A DNA stretch of 64,000 nt from assembly GCA_965112735.1 (NCBI GenBank), contig OZ218959.1:1736001-1800000 (forward strand), given 5' to 3'. Positions 1-10,112 of this stretch are shown piece by piece. Within the stretch, counting starts at the first letter, position 1. Every line of letters starts with the position of its first letter. A model generated the notes under the pieces. It did no database searches. It had not been told where the DNA came from and saw only the letters and a list, made by a program, of their open reading frames with translations. The stretch comes from Phaeosaccion multiseriatum (taxonomy: Eukaryota > Ochrophyta, other classes). Position numbers and translations under genes: made by a program.

Positions 1-306
1 GTGTATGCGTATGTATTCCACAAGGGAGGGGGGGAGGGAGGGATAGAGGCGCAGGATGAGAAGGAGGAGGAGGATGGAGGAGAAGATGAAAAAGGAGGAG
101 GATAAGCGAGGAGGAGGAGGAGGAGGAGGAGGAGGAGGAGGAGCAGGCGGAGGAGGAGAATGAGGAGGCTGCGACAAGACAAAAGGACAAGCAAGATAGG
201 GCGTGAGCGTACCCATCTACACGTCTCTTATCTACATGTAGTGTCTTGATGTAACTGTGTAATTGTGAGTGTCTACATGTAACCGAATGTAACCGAATGA
301 ACTCAC
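1..306. other. Intron of the TRAP1-type gene, no coding signal
   Basis: The donor of the last visible TRAP1 exon lies at 306-301 on the minus strand, so this stretch should be intron. It holds a (GGA)n tract at about 108-143. I see no HSP90 coding sequence in it. Confidence 0.5.
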
Positions 307-1175
307 GTGCCACTCCTCTTGAATGCCTCGTAGTAGGGAGAGGCCAGAGCAGTGGCCCGATCGGGCGCCAGGAGGAAGTAAATGCGCTTCTGCTCGGGAG
401 TGCAGCGCCCAACGTAGTCATCGAGGCTACACAGCTCACCAGGAGAGCTGAGGGAGGGAGGGTGAGGGAGGGGGGGAGAGAGGATGAGGGACAGGGGGGA
501 AAGGGAGGGAGGGGAGGGGAAGAGAGGGAGGGAGGGAGAAGGGGGAGAGGGAGGGTGAGGAAAAGAGGGAGAGAGAGGAAGGGTGAGGGACGGAGGGGAA
601 CGGGAGAGAGAGGGAGGCGGGGGAGGAAGACACAGCAGGGAGGGAGAGAAGAGAGAGAGAGAGAGGAGAGGGAGAGAGATGAGAGAAAGAGAAGAGGGGG
701 AGAGAGGAGAGAGAGACAGAGGGAAGCGAGAGAAGAGGGAGACAGAGAGGGAGAGGGAGTGAGGGACAGGGAGAGTACGGTACCTCTTGTTGGTCTCGAA
801 GAGAAGGAGCTGTGCGATGTCCCTTTGGCTTTCGTAGTCCTGACACGCACCCTCCTTCAGAAACGCGCTGTACTCGCCCCAAAAGTCCTTGTACTGCTCA
901 GGGAGGCAGGTGGGTAGGAAGGAAGGAAGGAAGGAAGGAAGGAAGATAGGTACGTAGGTAGGTAGGTAGGAAGGTCGATAGGAAGGTTGGGTACGTAGGA
1001 AAAGGTAGGAAGGTAGGGGGGTAGGCAAGTAGGTAGGTACGTATGGTGGACGAGGAGAAAGGGAGGGGAGGGACGTGAAGGGAGTTTCAGTATCAGTTCA
1101 TTGACCCTATTCAATACCACCCCCCCCCCCCTCTCCTCCTCCTCCTCCTCCTCCTCCTCCTCCTCCTCCTCCTCG

Positions 1176-1214
<39 letters not shown>

Positions 1215-2948
1215 TCACCTTGTCGATGTTCCTCTTCTTCATATCTTGCAAGTGCCGAATGACCTTTCGGGTGAGCACTCTGTTTAGTTTCTTGATGAGG
1301 GCTGAGTCCTGGGCAGTCTCACGGGACAGGCTCAAGGGAAGGTCTTCGCTGTCCACCACACCCTGTTATGGTGTTGGCGGGATGGCAGTGGATGGAGGTG
1401 GGTGAAGAAAGAAGAAAGGAAGGAAAGACCCAGTACGACAAGCCACGACGCAACGCCGAAAAGGCCAATGTCGACGAAGATGAGGAGGCGGAAACAAGAG
1501 GGCACGATGGGGGATGGGAGGATGCAGAGGGGGGAAGAAGCAAGCATATGAAGCAAAGACTGAGTGAGAAGGCTAGGCAACCACTCAATCGCCTCTACTC
1601 CACACCCCACTCCTCCTTCTCCTGCTCCTCCTCCTGCTCCTCCTCCTCCTCTTCCTCCTCCTGCTCCTCCTGCTCCTCCTCCTCCTCTTCCTCCTCCTCC
1701 TCCTCCTCCTCCTCCTCCTCCTCCTCCTCCTCCTCCTCCTCCTCCTTTTTTCCCTCCCCCACCGCCTGCTCCTCCCCCCCTTCCTCCTCCTTTCCCCCCT
1801 CCCCCACCGCCTGCTCCTCCCCCCCTTCCTCCTCCCTCCTTACCCTGATGAAGCGCAGCCACTCGGGCAGTATGTCGGGGTTTTTGGCGTCCACAAGCAC
1901 CTTGCGACAATACAGACTCACTCCCGGCTCCAACCTCCCCATTCCGAGCTTCTCTGCGTGGAACTCTGGGATGAAGAAGAGAGCCTTGAGTTCCAGGGGG
2001 GCGTCCATTCGGAAGTGCAGGCGGTCACGGGGGGAGTCCATCGTGTGGTTGATGAACTGGATGGGGAGTGAAAGGTTGGGGTGGGGGGTAAGGGTGGGTA
2101 AGGGGAGGCAGGCAAGACATGTCCAATGGTTCTTCCCAGCACTACCCCCACCCTCTCCCCTCTACAGATCGATAGTGAAACACCATGCCGTACCATACAG
2201 TACTATACCGTACCATACTGTACCATACCGTACCATACCGTACCAAACCGTAGCATATCGTACCATACCGTACCATACAGTACCATGCCGTACCATACAG
2301 TACCATAGAGTACAGTAACACACCGTACCAAACCGTAGCATACCGTACCATACCGTACCAAACCGTAGGATATCGTACCATATAGTACCATACAGTACCA
2401 TGCCGTACCATACAGTACCATAGAGTACAGTAACACACCGTACCAAACCGTAGCATACCGTACCATACAGTATCAAACCGTAGGATATCGTACCATACCG
2501 TACCATACAGTACCATACAGTACCATACCGTACCAAACCGTACCAAACCGTGCCATACCGTACCTGGTAAAACTCTTTGTACTTGTCCTCGTCAACTTCG
2601 TTGGGCATCTTACTCCACAGGGCCTCCACAGTGTTAACCGTCTAGGAGGAGGAGGAGGAGGGAAAAGGAGAAGGGGGCGGGGAGAGGAGGAGGAGGAGGA
2701 GGAGGAGGAGGAGGAGGGGGAGGAGGAGGAGAGGGGGGGGGGGGGGAGGAGTGGGGAGTGGGGGGGGGGGTAAGGGAGGCCACAGAAACGAGCGTGTTTG
2801 GAGGAAGGAATGCCACAACAGACAGAGGAGAGCAAGTATGAATTGGGTATAAGGCGCCTCATGAATCACAAAGCTGACACTAAAACTGAAACACACGAAC
2901 CACTAATCTGTGCGCGTATATATGTGTTGGAGCAGCATGTGTTTATGC

Positions 2949-3016
<68 letters not shown>

Positions 3017-5550
3017 GAGTGTGGGCCTCACTGTAGCTCGAAAGAGGCCACTGCCAGGCCTCCGAGATGTTCGCAAGGCCCTCCTTTCCCCCTCCAGCAG
3101 CCACACAGAGAGCGGTCACCGACACCGAGTAGAGGATGAGGGGCGTGCTGTGTTTGGGAGGTGCCAGGTCGAGCTTCGGTGGTCACCCTTAGCCCAACCT
3201 CCCCCCCCCCAACCAAGCGTCTCCCATCTCTGACCCGCTCCTTTGTCCCGCCTCTTGTCAGTTACAGGTTTATGGGTTTGTTCTAGTCTAAATCTCGGGA
3301 ACAAAGAGAAATGAAGGTTGAGAAGGGAAAGAGGCATTTTCCTGTGACTTTACGGGTCCGTAGGTCGCGTAAAGAAAGAACAAGAAGCCCCCCCCGTCAC
3401 CCCCCCTCCCTCTCTCTCCCTGGCGAGGAGGGGCTCGGACACGGAGGAACGTTCCTCACCGTCGCCAGTCGAGAGAGTGCCGTTTGACTGCGGGCACCCC
3501 CTCAGAGCCGGAATTCCCTTCTTTACTCAACTCACTCACTCAACTCACACACACACTCACTCACTCACTCACTCACTCCCACACTCACTCACTCACTCAC
3601 TCACTCACTCACCCACTCACTCACTGCCTGACTGACTCCCTCCCTCCCTCACTCCCTGACTCACTCACTAACTCACAGGCTCACTCACTAACTCACAGGC
3701 TCGCTCACTCACTCACTCACTCACTCACTCACTCACTCACTCGCTCACTCACTCACTCACTCACTCACTCACTCACTCACTTACTCACTCACTTACTCAC
3801 TCACTCACACGCCCACCCACTCACTCACACGCCCACCCACTCACTCACTCACACGCCCACTCACTCACTCAATTGCTCCTTCGCGCCCACACTCACTCAC
3901 ACAGACTCACTTCCAGACTACCCAATCACTTACCCACTCATTCGCTTACAAATCCCCACTTTACCCCACTCACACTAGTCTCTCCATCCGTCACACCCTC
4001 CCTCCCTTCCTCCTCCCCCCCTCCCTCCCTTACCTCTCCATTGAGTTTGATGGGCACCCCGACAAAGTTGGAGTACTTCTTCACAACCTTTTCCACCGCT
4101 GCCTGTCAAGGCAAGGCATGGCAAGGCACAGCAAGCGAGGGGGGGGGGGGGGGGGGGTCTTACGTACGTCACCCTTAAGTGCCATCTATGCGTGCCAAAA
4201 AGTAACGACTTCGTCGGCCGAATGAGGGAGGGAGGGGTGCTGCTCGAGACAGAGATTAAACGACACGACCGCCGAAGCATGCAGCCAAGCTTGGGCCGCT
4301 ATATAAGGGAGCAAGCTAAGCTAAGCTAAGATAGCATAAGCTAAGACAAGCTAAGATACGGCCAGGTAAGGCAAGATAGGTATGTGTGTATGTAACTGAC
4401 CTTGTCTGCGTACTTGCTGGAGCCCTCCTTCAGGTGCATGACGATTTTGCAGCCCCGGCGCAGCTCCGCCACCTCGGAGTCAGGCACGTCGCCAACTGTA
4501 AACTGCCCTTCTCACGCACGCACACACATACATACACATAATACACATATTACACATACACACACAGAGAGGGAGGGAGGAAAGAAAAAGGCAGTCAGTA
4601 CACTCAAGTCATCGCATACAGAGCGGAGACCCGAGCACGTGCCTGCCTGCCAGCACGAGCTCTATCGTGCTCCAAGTATGTTTCGCCCACTTCCGCTGGG
4701 CAACACCGTAAGAATGCTGGGTGCGTAGAATTCCCCTCTGTAGTATGTCCCTCCCTCCCTCTCTGTATATCTCTCTGTCTGTCTGTCATTCACTACTCAC
4801 CACTGCCATCGCTCGTCCATAGCGAGCAGGACCCATCTTTGGCGCTGCGGCTGTACACACTCACCTGCCCGCACAGAGGAGAGGAGAGGTAAGAGAGTCA
4901 CAGATGAGGCACTTATGGACTCACACCAGGCACTGACTGGCTGACTGACTGATTGACTGACCCCAGGCACTGACTGACACCAGGCACTGACTGACACCAG
5001 GCACTGACTGACAACAGGCACTGACTGACTGACACCAGGTACTGACTAACTGACTAACTGACTAGCTGACTAGCTGACTCATTGACTAGCTGACTCATTG
5101 ACTTACCCTGTCCGACACCATAAAGGCCGAGTAGAAGCCCACACCAAACTGCCCAATTATACCCTCGAGCCCTCCCGCCGCCTCCGCCCCTCCCCCTGCA
5201 GCCCCTGCCTCCCCCTCTGCTGCCATCTCCTTGAGGAATGCCTTGGAGCCGGACCGAGCTATAGTGCCCAGGTTGTCCACGAGCTCCTCCCGAGTCATAC
5301 CCACGCCCGTGTCCTCAATAGTGAGCGTACCGGCATCAGAGTCCACAGAGATGCAAATCTCCAGAGGGGTGGATGATGATGATGATGATGGTGAGGAGGA
5401 TACTTCATCGGGTATCTGGCCCGCTACTTGGAGGTGTCGAAGCTTCTCCATGGCGTCGCTTGCGTTGCTGATGAGCTCTCTTAAGAACACCTGCGAAAAG
5501 TCGTATAGTGGCAGTGGATGTGGACGACACATCGGGCATTTGCCCGGGCC

Positions 5551-5602
<52 letters not shown>

Positions 5603-6349
5603 TAAGGACACCATGCTAGATGCCGCTCACTGTTTCAGGTTATTAGCCCACCCTTGTTGCCTCACCTCCTTGTCTGTGTAGATGGAGTGCGTGACGATAT
5701 CAAGGAGCTGCCTTGTCTCTGCCTTGAACTCGATGGTCTGCGCCAATAAGTGGTGGACATGGAGATTGGGACATTAGTCTCGTCTATCGGCCCAAGACGT
5801 CGAGTCGAGGAAGAAGGCGACCAGATGCAGAACCATTGATTTGCAGCGGCGAATTTAGCAGATGGAATTTAGTCTCCACTCCCCCCCACCTCTCTCTGCA
5901 AGCGCGGCACAAACGAAGTGACAAAGCCGCCCCATTCTCTCCAAAACTATAGGCACGAGCACACCATCCATTGTCTCCATCGGAAGCCCCACCAGGCCAG
6001 GGTTGACCACCTCGCTGCCTCCCCCCCCAAAACCCAGTCCCGCGCCCACCTCTTGGGCAGCAGCGCTCTCCCCCGGCGCCGAAGAAGAGAAGGCCCTTCC
6101 TCCTTGAAGGAAGCTTGACGCCGTGAAGGGCTGAGACTGGTGGAGAGCACTGCAACCGCAGTCACCGCGCTTGCCCCTGGGCCCGTGGCTGCTGCTGTTG
6201 CGGCCACAACCCCACGTGGCGGAGGAAGCAGCGCATCGCGCGGCAGCTACCGATGCGGGCTCTGCGCGGGCCGCTGCGACTCCTGCAGCTGCTGCAGCCG
6301 TCCTGCGACTCACCACCCTGGCGCCTCCTTGTGTAAGGCGAAGCATCAT
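307..6349 (-). CDS. TRAP1: Mitochondrial HSP90 (TRAP1-type chaperone), 3' end beyond window
   Basis: ATP-dependent HSP90-family chaperone, probably of the mitochondrial matrix. Exons on the minus strand: 6349-6050, 5737-5666, 5490-5107, 4864-4801, 4495-4401, 4102-4034, 2641-2564, 2056-1844, 1362-1219, 893-784 and 447-307; all phases join, giving about 556 residues. Residues 1-100 start MMLRLTQGG, rich in Arg, Ala and Ser like a mitochondrial presequence. The GHKL ATPase follows, with [10 protein letters not shown] (about 128-137), DTGVGMT (about 184-190) and [13 protein letters not shown] (about 237-249). The middle domain has [20 protein letters not shown], typical of TRAP1. The last exon ends inside the region before the C-terminal dimerisation domain, so roughly 150-190 residues lie off the left edge. 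Family knowledge and the presequence favour TRAP1 over cytosolic HSP90. Start chosen at the Met pair at 6349/6346; an in-frame ATG at 6427 is possible. Divergent from the gene at 6834. Confidence 0.9.
440..783. repeat. GGGA/GAGA purine tract in TRAP1 intron
   Basis: Degenerate GGGA and GAGA repeats on the plus strand, so a CCCT/CTCT tract on the transcribed sense strand leading into the acceptor of the exon at 447-307. Confidence 0.8.
1131..1214. repeat. (CTC)n followed by (GCT)n in TRAP1 intron
   Basis: Triplet array just inside the donor of exon 1362-1219; on the sense strand it reads (AGC)n then (GGA)n, beginning a few bases after the 5' splice site. Confidence 0.85.
1612..1843. repeat. 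(CCT)n tract directly after a TRAP1 donor
   Basis: On the sense strand this is (GGA)n/(GGGA)n starting at the donor GTAAGG of exon 2056-1844. It covers about half of that intron. Confidence 0.85.
2183..2563. repeat. Decamer minisatellite of unit TACCATACCG, starting at a splice donor
   Basis: About 38 variable copies of a 10-bp unit (TACCATACCG, TACCATACAG, TACCAAACCG). On the sense (minus) strand the array begins exactly at the donor of TRAP1 exon 2641-2564 as GTACGGTATG and repeats that sequence, so the unit contains the 5' splice site. A short relative occurs at about 22029-22053. Confidence 0.9.
2645..2773. repeat. (GGA)n and poly-G tract before a TRAP1 acceptor
   Basis: Sense-strand (CCT)n/poly-C running up to the acceptor CTAG of exon 2641-2564, acting as an extended polypyrimidine tract. 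Confidence 0.85.
2948..3013. repeat. (GC)n(GT)n dinucleotide array
   Basis: Alternating GC then about 22 GT units inside the TRAP1 intron between exons 4102-4034 and 2641-2564. Sense strand reads (AC)n. Confidence 0.9.
3526..3915. repeat. (TCAC)n tetranucleotide array
   Basis: Long degenerate CACT/TCAC array; on the sense strand it is (GTGA)n, in the donor half of the same TRAP1 intron. Confidence 0.9.
5551..5602. repeat. (GT)n array in TRAP1 intron
   Basis: About 25 GT units, reading (AC)n on the sense strand and lying about 60 bases upstream of the acceptor of exon 5490-5107. Confidence 0.9.
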
Positions 6350-6833
6350 TTTTTTTTCTCTCTTTGGATTTCGGGCTTGGATCTGAAATTGAAGGCGAAT
6401 GAGCTGAGACCAAACTCTGATGCCCATAAGCCCCTAAATGGCGGTTTCAACAATTGCAGCGGGGGGAGCCTTCTTGAACACCGATCGGTAAGGTGGGAAG
6501 TGCTTTTAAAGTTGCTCCTGTTGTGCATGCTACCCCCATAGAGGCAAAGGTAGTCGCACGAGCAAGCTTGCCCCTGGCAGTTTCAACAAAATAGGAGGAA
6601 TTTTAGCGTAGGGGAGCCATCTTGAACACCGATCGGGAGCTTACATCTTGCCCCTGTTGTACATGCTACCCCCATATTGGCAAAGATAGCCGCACGAGCA
6701 AGCTTGTGTCCGTCTTGCATCGCCCAAACTCGAAGCTCTTTTGGAATAGAGTCGACAAGGGAAATACTCAACAAGACAAAGGAAAGACCAACAAAGGCAC
6801 AAGCATCGACAAGCAGAGATACATTCACAGAGC
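6350..6833. promoter_or_regulatory. Divergent intergenic region between TRAP1 and the unknown gene
   Basis: This 484-bp gap separates two start codons pointing away from each other and must hold both promoters. It contains the duplicated block described at 6444-6706. I see no firm TATA box. Confidence 0.5.
6444..6706. repeat. Diverged direct duplication, two 127-bp copies
   Basis: Copy 1 at 6444-6570 and copy 2 at 6580-6706 are 136 bp apart. They share TTGAACACCGATCGG, GCTACCCCCATA and CGCACGAGCAAGCTTG blocks, with substitutions between. The duplication fills the divergent promoter region. Confidence 0.9.
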
Positions 6834-8246
6834 ATGAAGGGTCAGAGAGCAGTTCAGTTCTGCGAGAAAAACGCAAGGATGGAAGCAGCAGGGGTGCCTG
6901 CGGGGGGAAGGGAGTTCTGGGCTCTCTCCCATCACGCCCGCCGAACGAGCCCCCTTTTTGATGTGTACGAGGAGAGCAGCGAGGACGGAGAGGGAGACAC
7001 CAATCGGGAGGACAGTCAGAGCGAGACCCCGCCTTCGCGGAGGATGGAAGACGTTTTGCATTCAGGCTCGTCCTACTTCTGCGACGAGCTCGACGAACTC
7101 GAACTTCCTCGGGAGGGCAGGGCCTTCTCCGCACCCGAGGCAGGCTACAGCATGGATCAGAGTTTCGTTGTGGGCGTGGGCTGCTCTCGTTTCATTCGGG
7201 GCTTGGAGATCGACCCCGACGACGCCAGCAACGGCGAGAGCGACGACCCACAACATGAGGGCGGCGCGTCAGCCCCAGTCCCACGAGGGGCGGAGTTTCC
7301 GCTGCAACCCCCACTGCAGCGCTTCAGAGTTGCCTACAACACCACCGACGCCTTCCCCACAGCCAAGCGAGCTCCAGAAGGCTCAGCAGGCAAGCGCAAA
7401 CGAGTGGTGACCGCCCCTCGCACCCATTCGGTGTTCCAGAGCCTCACGCGTCGCATGCCGGACTTGGTTCCCCGGCCGCATGGTGGCGCAGACCGCCCCT
7501 CGGGGCCCAGTTCCCCTGATTGGAGTGCGGGGGCAAGTCATGGCGATGGCTCGGACGCAGGTCGGTCGAAAGAAGACCAACAACACTTCGAAGCACCAAC
7601 CTCGCCGCACTTTCAGTACGAGAAGCGGCAGGAGCACCAGCGGAAGCTGGACCACGTCTGGCGCGTGTCCACATCCTCCTCGTCCTCGCAAGACACCGAC
7701 GAGACAACGTGTCCATCGCCCATGTCTAGCAGCGGCGGCGGCGGTAGCACTGGCAGCACTTCTTCCAACACACCGAAGCAGAACTGGGCGGTGGAGTCAC
7801 GGCATCAGCAGCCTCACCCCGCCCGCCACCGCTGGTGGAGACGGATTCATCTATCAGGCGCCGGGCAGATCCTTCCCCTGGCGGAGTTGGATATGAGCTC
7901 ACCAACACACTGTCTACATGGCACATCAGCATCCAGCGTCGTGTCGAGCGGTACGAATGGGTCGGACTCGGGCTCGGAACAACAAGCGCGTACCCAACGG
8001 GCAAATAGCTCGTGCCTTCCGCTGCCATCGTCGTACTCCATCATGACGCTCGCTGAAGCACACGCTCTCCAGCAAGCTGGAAAAACAAGGCGGGGCTCGT
8101 CGCCCGTAGGAGGAGGAGGAGGAAGAGGAAGAATAAGAGGGGGACCAGCAGGCTTCTTCTCTCTTTTGAAGCACATTCCCAGCCATTTCCATCGCCACAC
8201 ACATGAGCATCCGAGGACGGCCTTAGCCAACAGGACCACGACTTGA
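6834..8246 (+). CDS. Intronless protein of unknown function, 470 residues
   Basis: Not recognised. A single open frame from an ATG at 6834 to TGA at 8244-8246, the only apparently intronless plus-strand gene here. The product looks largely disordered: acidic/serine-rich at residues 45-70 (YEESSEDGEGD), a basic patch AGKRKRVV near 187-194 that could be a nuclear signal, serine/glycine runs near 275-320 (including SSSGGGGSTGSTSSNT), and a glycine-arginine stretch near the C-terminus followed by a histidine-rich tail (HFHRHTHEH). No transmembrane segment or catalytic motif is visible. Non-repetitive text such as YFCDELDELELPREG supports real coding. It is transcribed away from the TRAP1-type gene. 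An alternative later start is possible. Confidence 0.65.
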   Translation: MKGQRAVQFCEKNARMEAAGVPAGGREFWALSHHARRTSPLFDVYEESSEDGEGDTNREDSQSETPPSRRMEDVLHSGSSYFCDELDELELPREGRAFSAPEAGYSMDQSFVVGVGCSRFIRGLEIDPDDASNGESDDPQHEGGASAPVPRGAEFPLQPPLQRFRVAYNTTDAFPTAKRAPEGSAGKRKRVVTAPRTHSVFQSLTRRMPDLVPRPHGGADRPSGPSSPDWSAGASHGDGSDAGRSKEDQQHFEAPTSPHFQYEKRQEHQRKLDHVWRVSTSSSSSQDTDETTCPSPMSSSGGGGSTGSTSSNTPKQNWAVESRHQQPHPARHRWWRRIHLSGAGQILPLAELDMSSPTHCLHGTSASSVVSSGTNGSDSGSEQQARTQRANSSCLPLPSSYSIMTLAEAHALQQAGKTRRGSSPVGGGGGRGRIRGGPAGFFSLLKHIPSHFHRHTHEHPRTALANRTTT

Positions 8247-8292
8247 GGGCCTCCTGCCCCCTCGTCGTATGTACATGTGTGTGTGCGTGTGC

Positions 8293-8335
<43 letters not shown>

Positions 8336-9117
8336 TGTGTGTTCGTACGGTTGTCGACCAGCCGTGGGCCACTATACACTACCCAAACGTGATTTTTACC
8401 CAAACTGGATTGGATATCCAGAGGGAAGCTGTGCTTCATGAAATAGTCATCAGAGTTAGCTTAGCTTTAGTAAGACACAAGGGGAGAGAGATTTTGAGTA
8501 GGTGTGTAAGTGTAGGAACATCAGAACTTTTTTTTTTTTTCACAGACAGTAGTACTTACATGCATTAAACACAATCTAAGAAGGTGAACCGATGTTGAAT
8601 CTCTCGGATGATTGGCCGGGGGGGGGGCAACTGCATGTTTGTGCATACGGGCCAGGCAAACACGTATGTTAAGAGTCGTACCTTTGTCTTTCTTTTTTAC
8701 TTGACCGGTGTTGACTTATTGTCAACATCAGTACTCCCATATCGACAGCAATTGCTGACATTATATGTTGTACTGAGTGAGAGAAATGGAGTGAGCGGCC
8801 GCGCCTCAAGAGGGTTGATCGGTTGGCGGGGGGGGGGGAAGGGTAGTAAGTCACTGAGTAGAATGAATCGGGCCCCCCCGGGCCGACGCATAGAGTATAA
8901 ATCCTATCCTATTTGGGGTCAGCCCCATTTGCGGCGCTTCCTTTCAAAATACGTACAAGTGTAGTACTTGTAAAAAACAAGAAAAAAAAAAGGAGAAAAA
9001 AAAAAAAAAAAAAGAGAAAAGAGGGGATTTTTTACTTTTATACCAAGGATGGCAATGGATGGCGCCGGCCGTTGAGAGCGAGGGAACGTAAAGAATCGCT
9101 GGCAGGGAGGGAGAAGG
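8247..9117. other. Intergenic region before IFT122
   Basis: Holds the 3' flank of the unknown gene, a (GT)n array at 8278-8341, a poly-T run near 8529-8540, an A-rich tract at 8980-9016 and a TATAAAT at about 8897. A 7-bp-arm palindrome TGTTGAC-N5-GTCAACA lies at 8709-8727, about 390 bp before the IFT122 start. Confidence 0.5.
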
Positions 9118-10069
9118 ATGAAGACGAAGCTGCTGTGGGACGACATTGTGCCCGAAAAGGAGGGCCAGAAGAAGTCCATCAATGACCTCTGCTTCAGTCC
9201 GGATGGCAAGCAGATGGTGGCCGCCGTGGGCAACCGGGTGCTTGTCTACGAGCCCGATACGGGCGACTTAATTCACAGTCTCAGAGGCCACAAGGATACT
9301 GTGTATAGTGTGGACTACAGCGCCGATGGCACCCGCTTTGCCTCTGGAGGGGCGGACCGCACGGTGATTATCTGGACGAGCGAGGCGGAAGGGATTCTCA
9401 AGTTCTCCCACAATGAGAGCGTTCAGCGTGTCGTGTACAATCCCAAAATCACGGTTCTCGCCAGGTGAGGAGGCGGTAGTGAGGCCAGAGAGCGGGTTGG
9501 TAGGGCTTGCTTTGTCACAGTGGTAAAGTTGTAACAACAGATCTGAAGTTGTCTGCTCCTGCCCCCCCCCCCCCCCTCTCTCTCTCTCTCCCTCCCTCTC
9601 TCTCTCTCTCCCTCTCCCTCTCTCTCTATCTCTCTCTCTCTCTCTCACTCTATAAAACGTTCTCCCCACTGTCTCTTGGCATACTTGCCACCCTACAGCT
9701 GCACCGCCCTGGACTTTGGGCTGTGGAGTCAGGAGCAAAAGAGTGTGAGCAAGCAGAAGGTGCATGCAAAGATCCTCGCCGCAAGCTGGTCCAGAGACGG
9801 GCAGCACATGGCCCTTGGATTCATAGATGGAAAAATCAGCGTCAGGAATATCAAAGGCATAGAGAAGGTGAGGGAGAGAGGGCTGGGGGCGGGGAGTGAG
9901 GGGCAGGGAGAGAGAGAGGAAAGAGAGGGGTAAGGCGGGAGAGGACAACCAAAGGATATGAGAAGAGCAGGAGACTGAGATAGAGGGAAAGCAATACATC
10001 CTATCTATAGGTCTACGTCCCTCCGCCCCGTCCCCAACCAACTCTTGGCGACCCGCCCGCCTTCTCACC

Positions 10070-10112
<43 letters not shown>

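Noticed and set aside
3526-3915. Telomere-like or satellite identity for the TCAC array
   Set aside because: The unit does not match known telomere repeats and sits inside an intron.
4301-4316. CTATATAAGG considered as a TATA box
   Set aside because: Lies inside a TRAP1 intron with no gene start near it on either strand.
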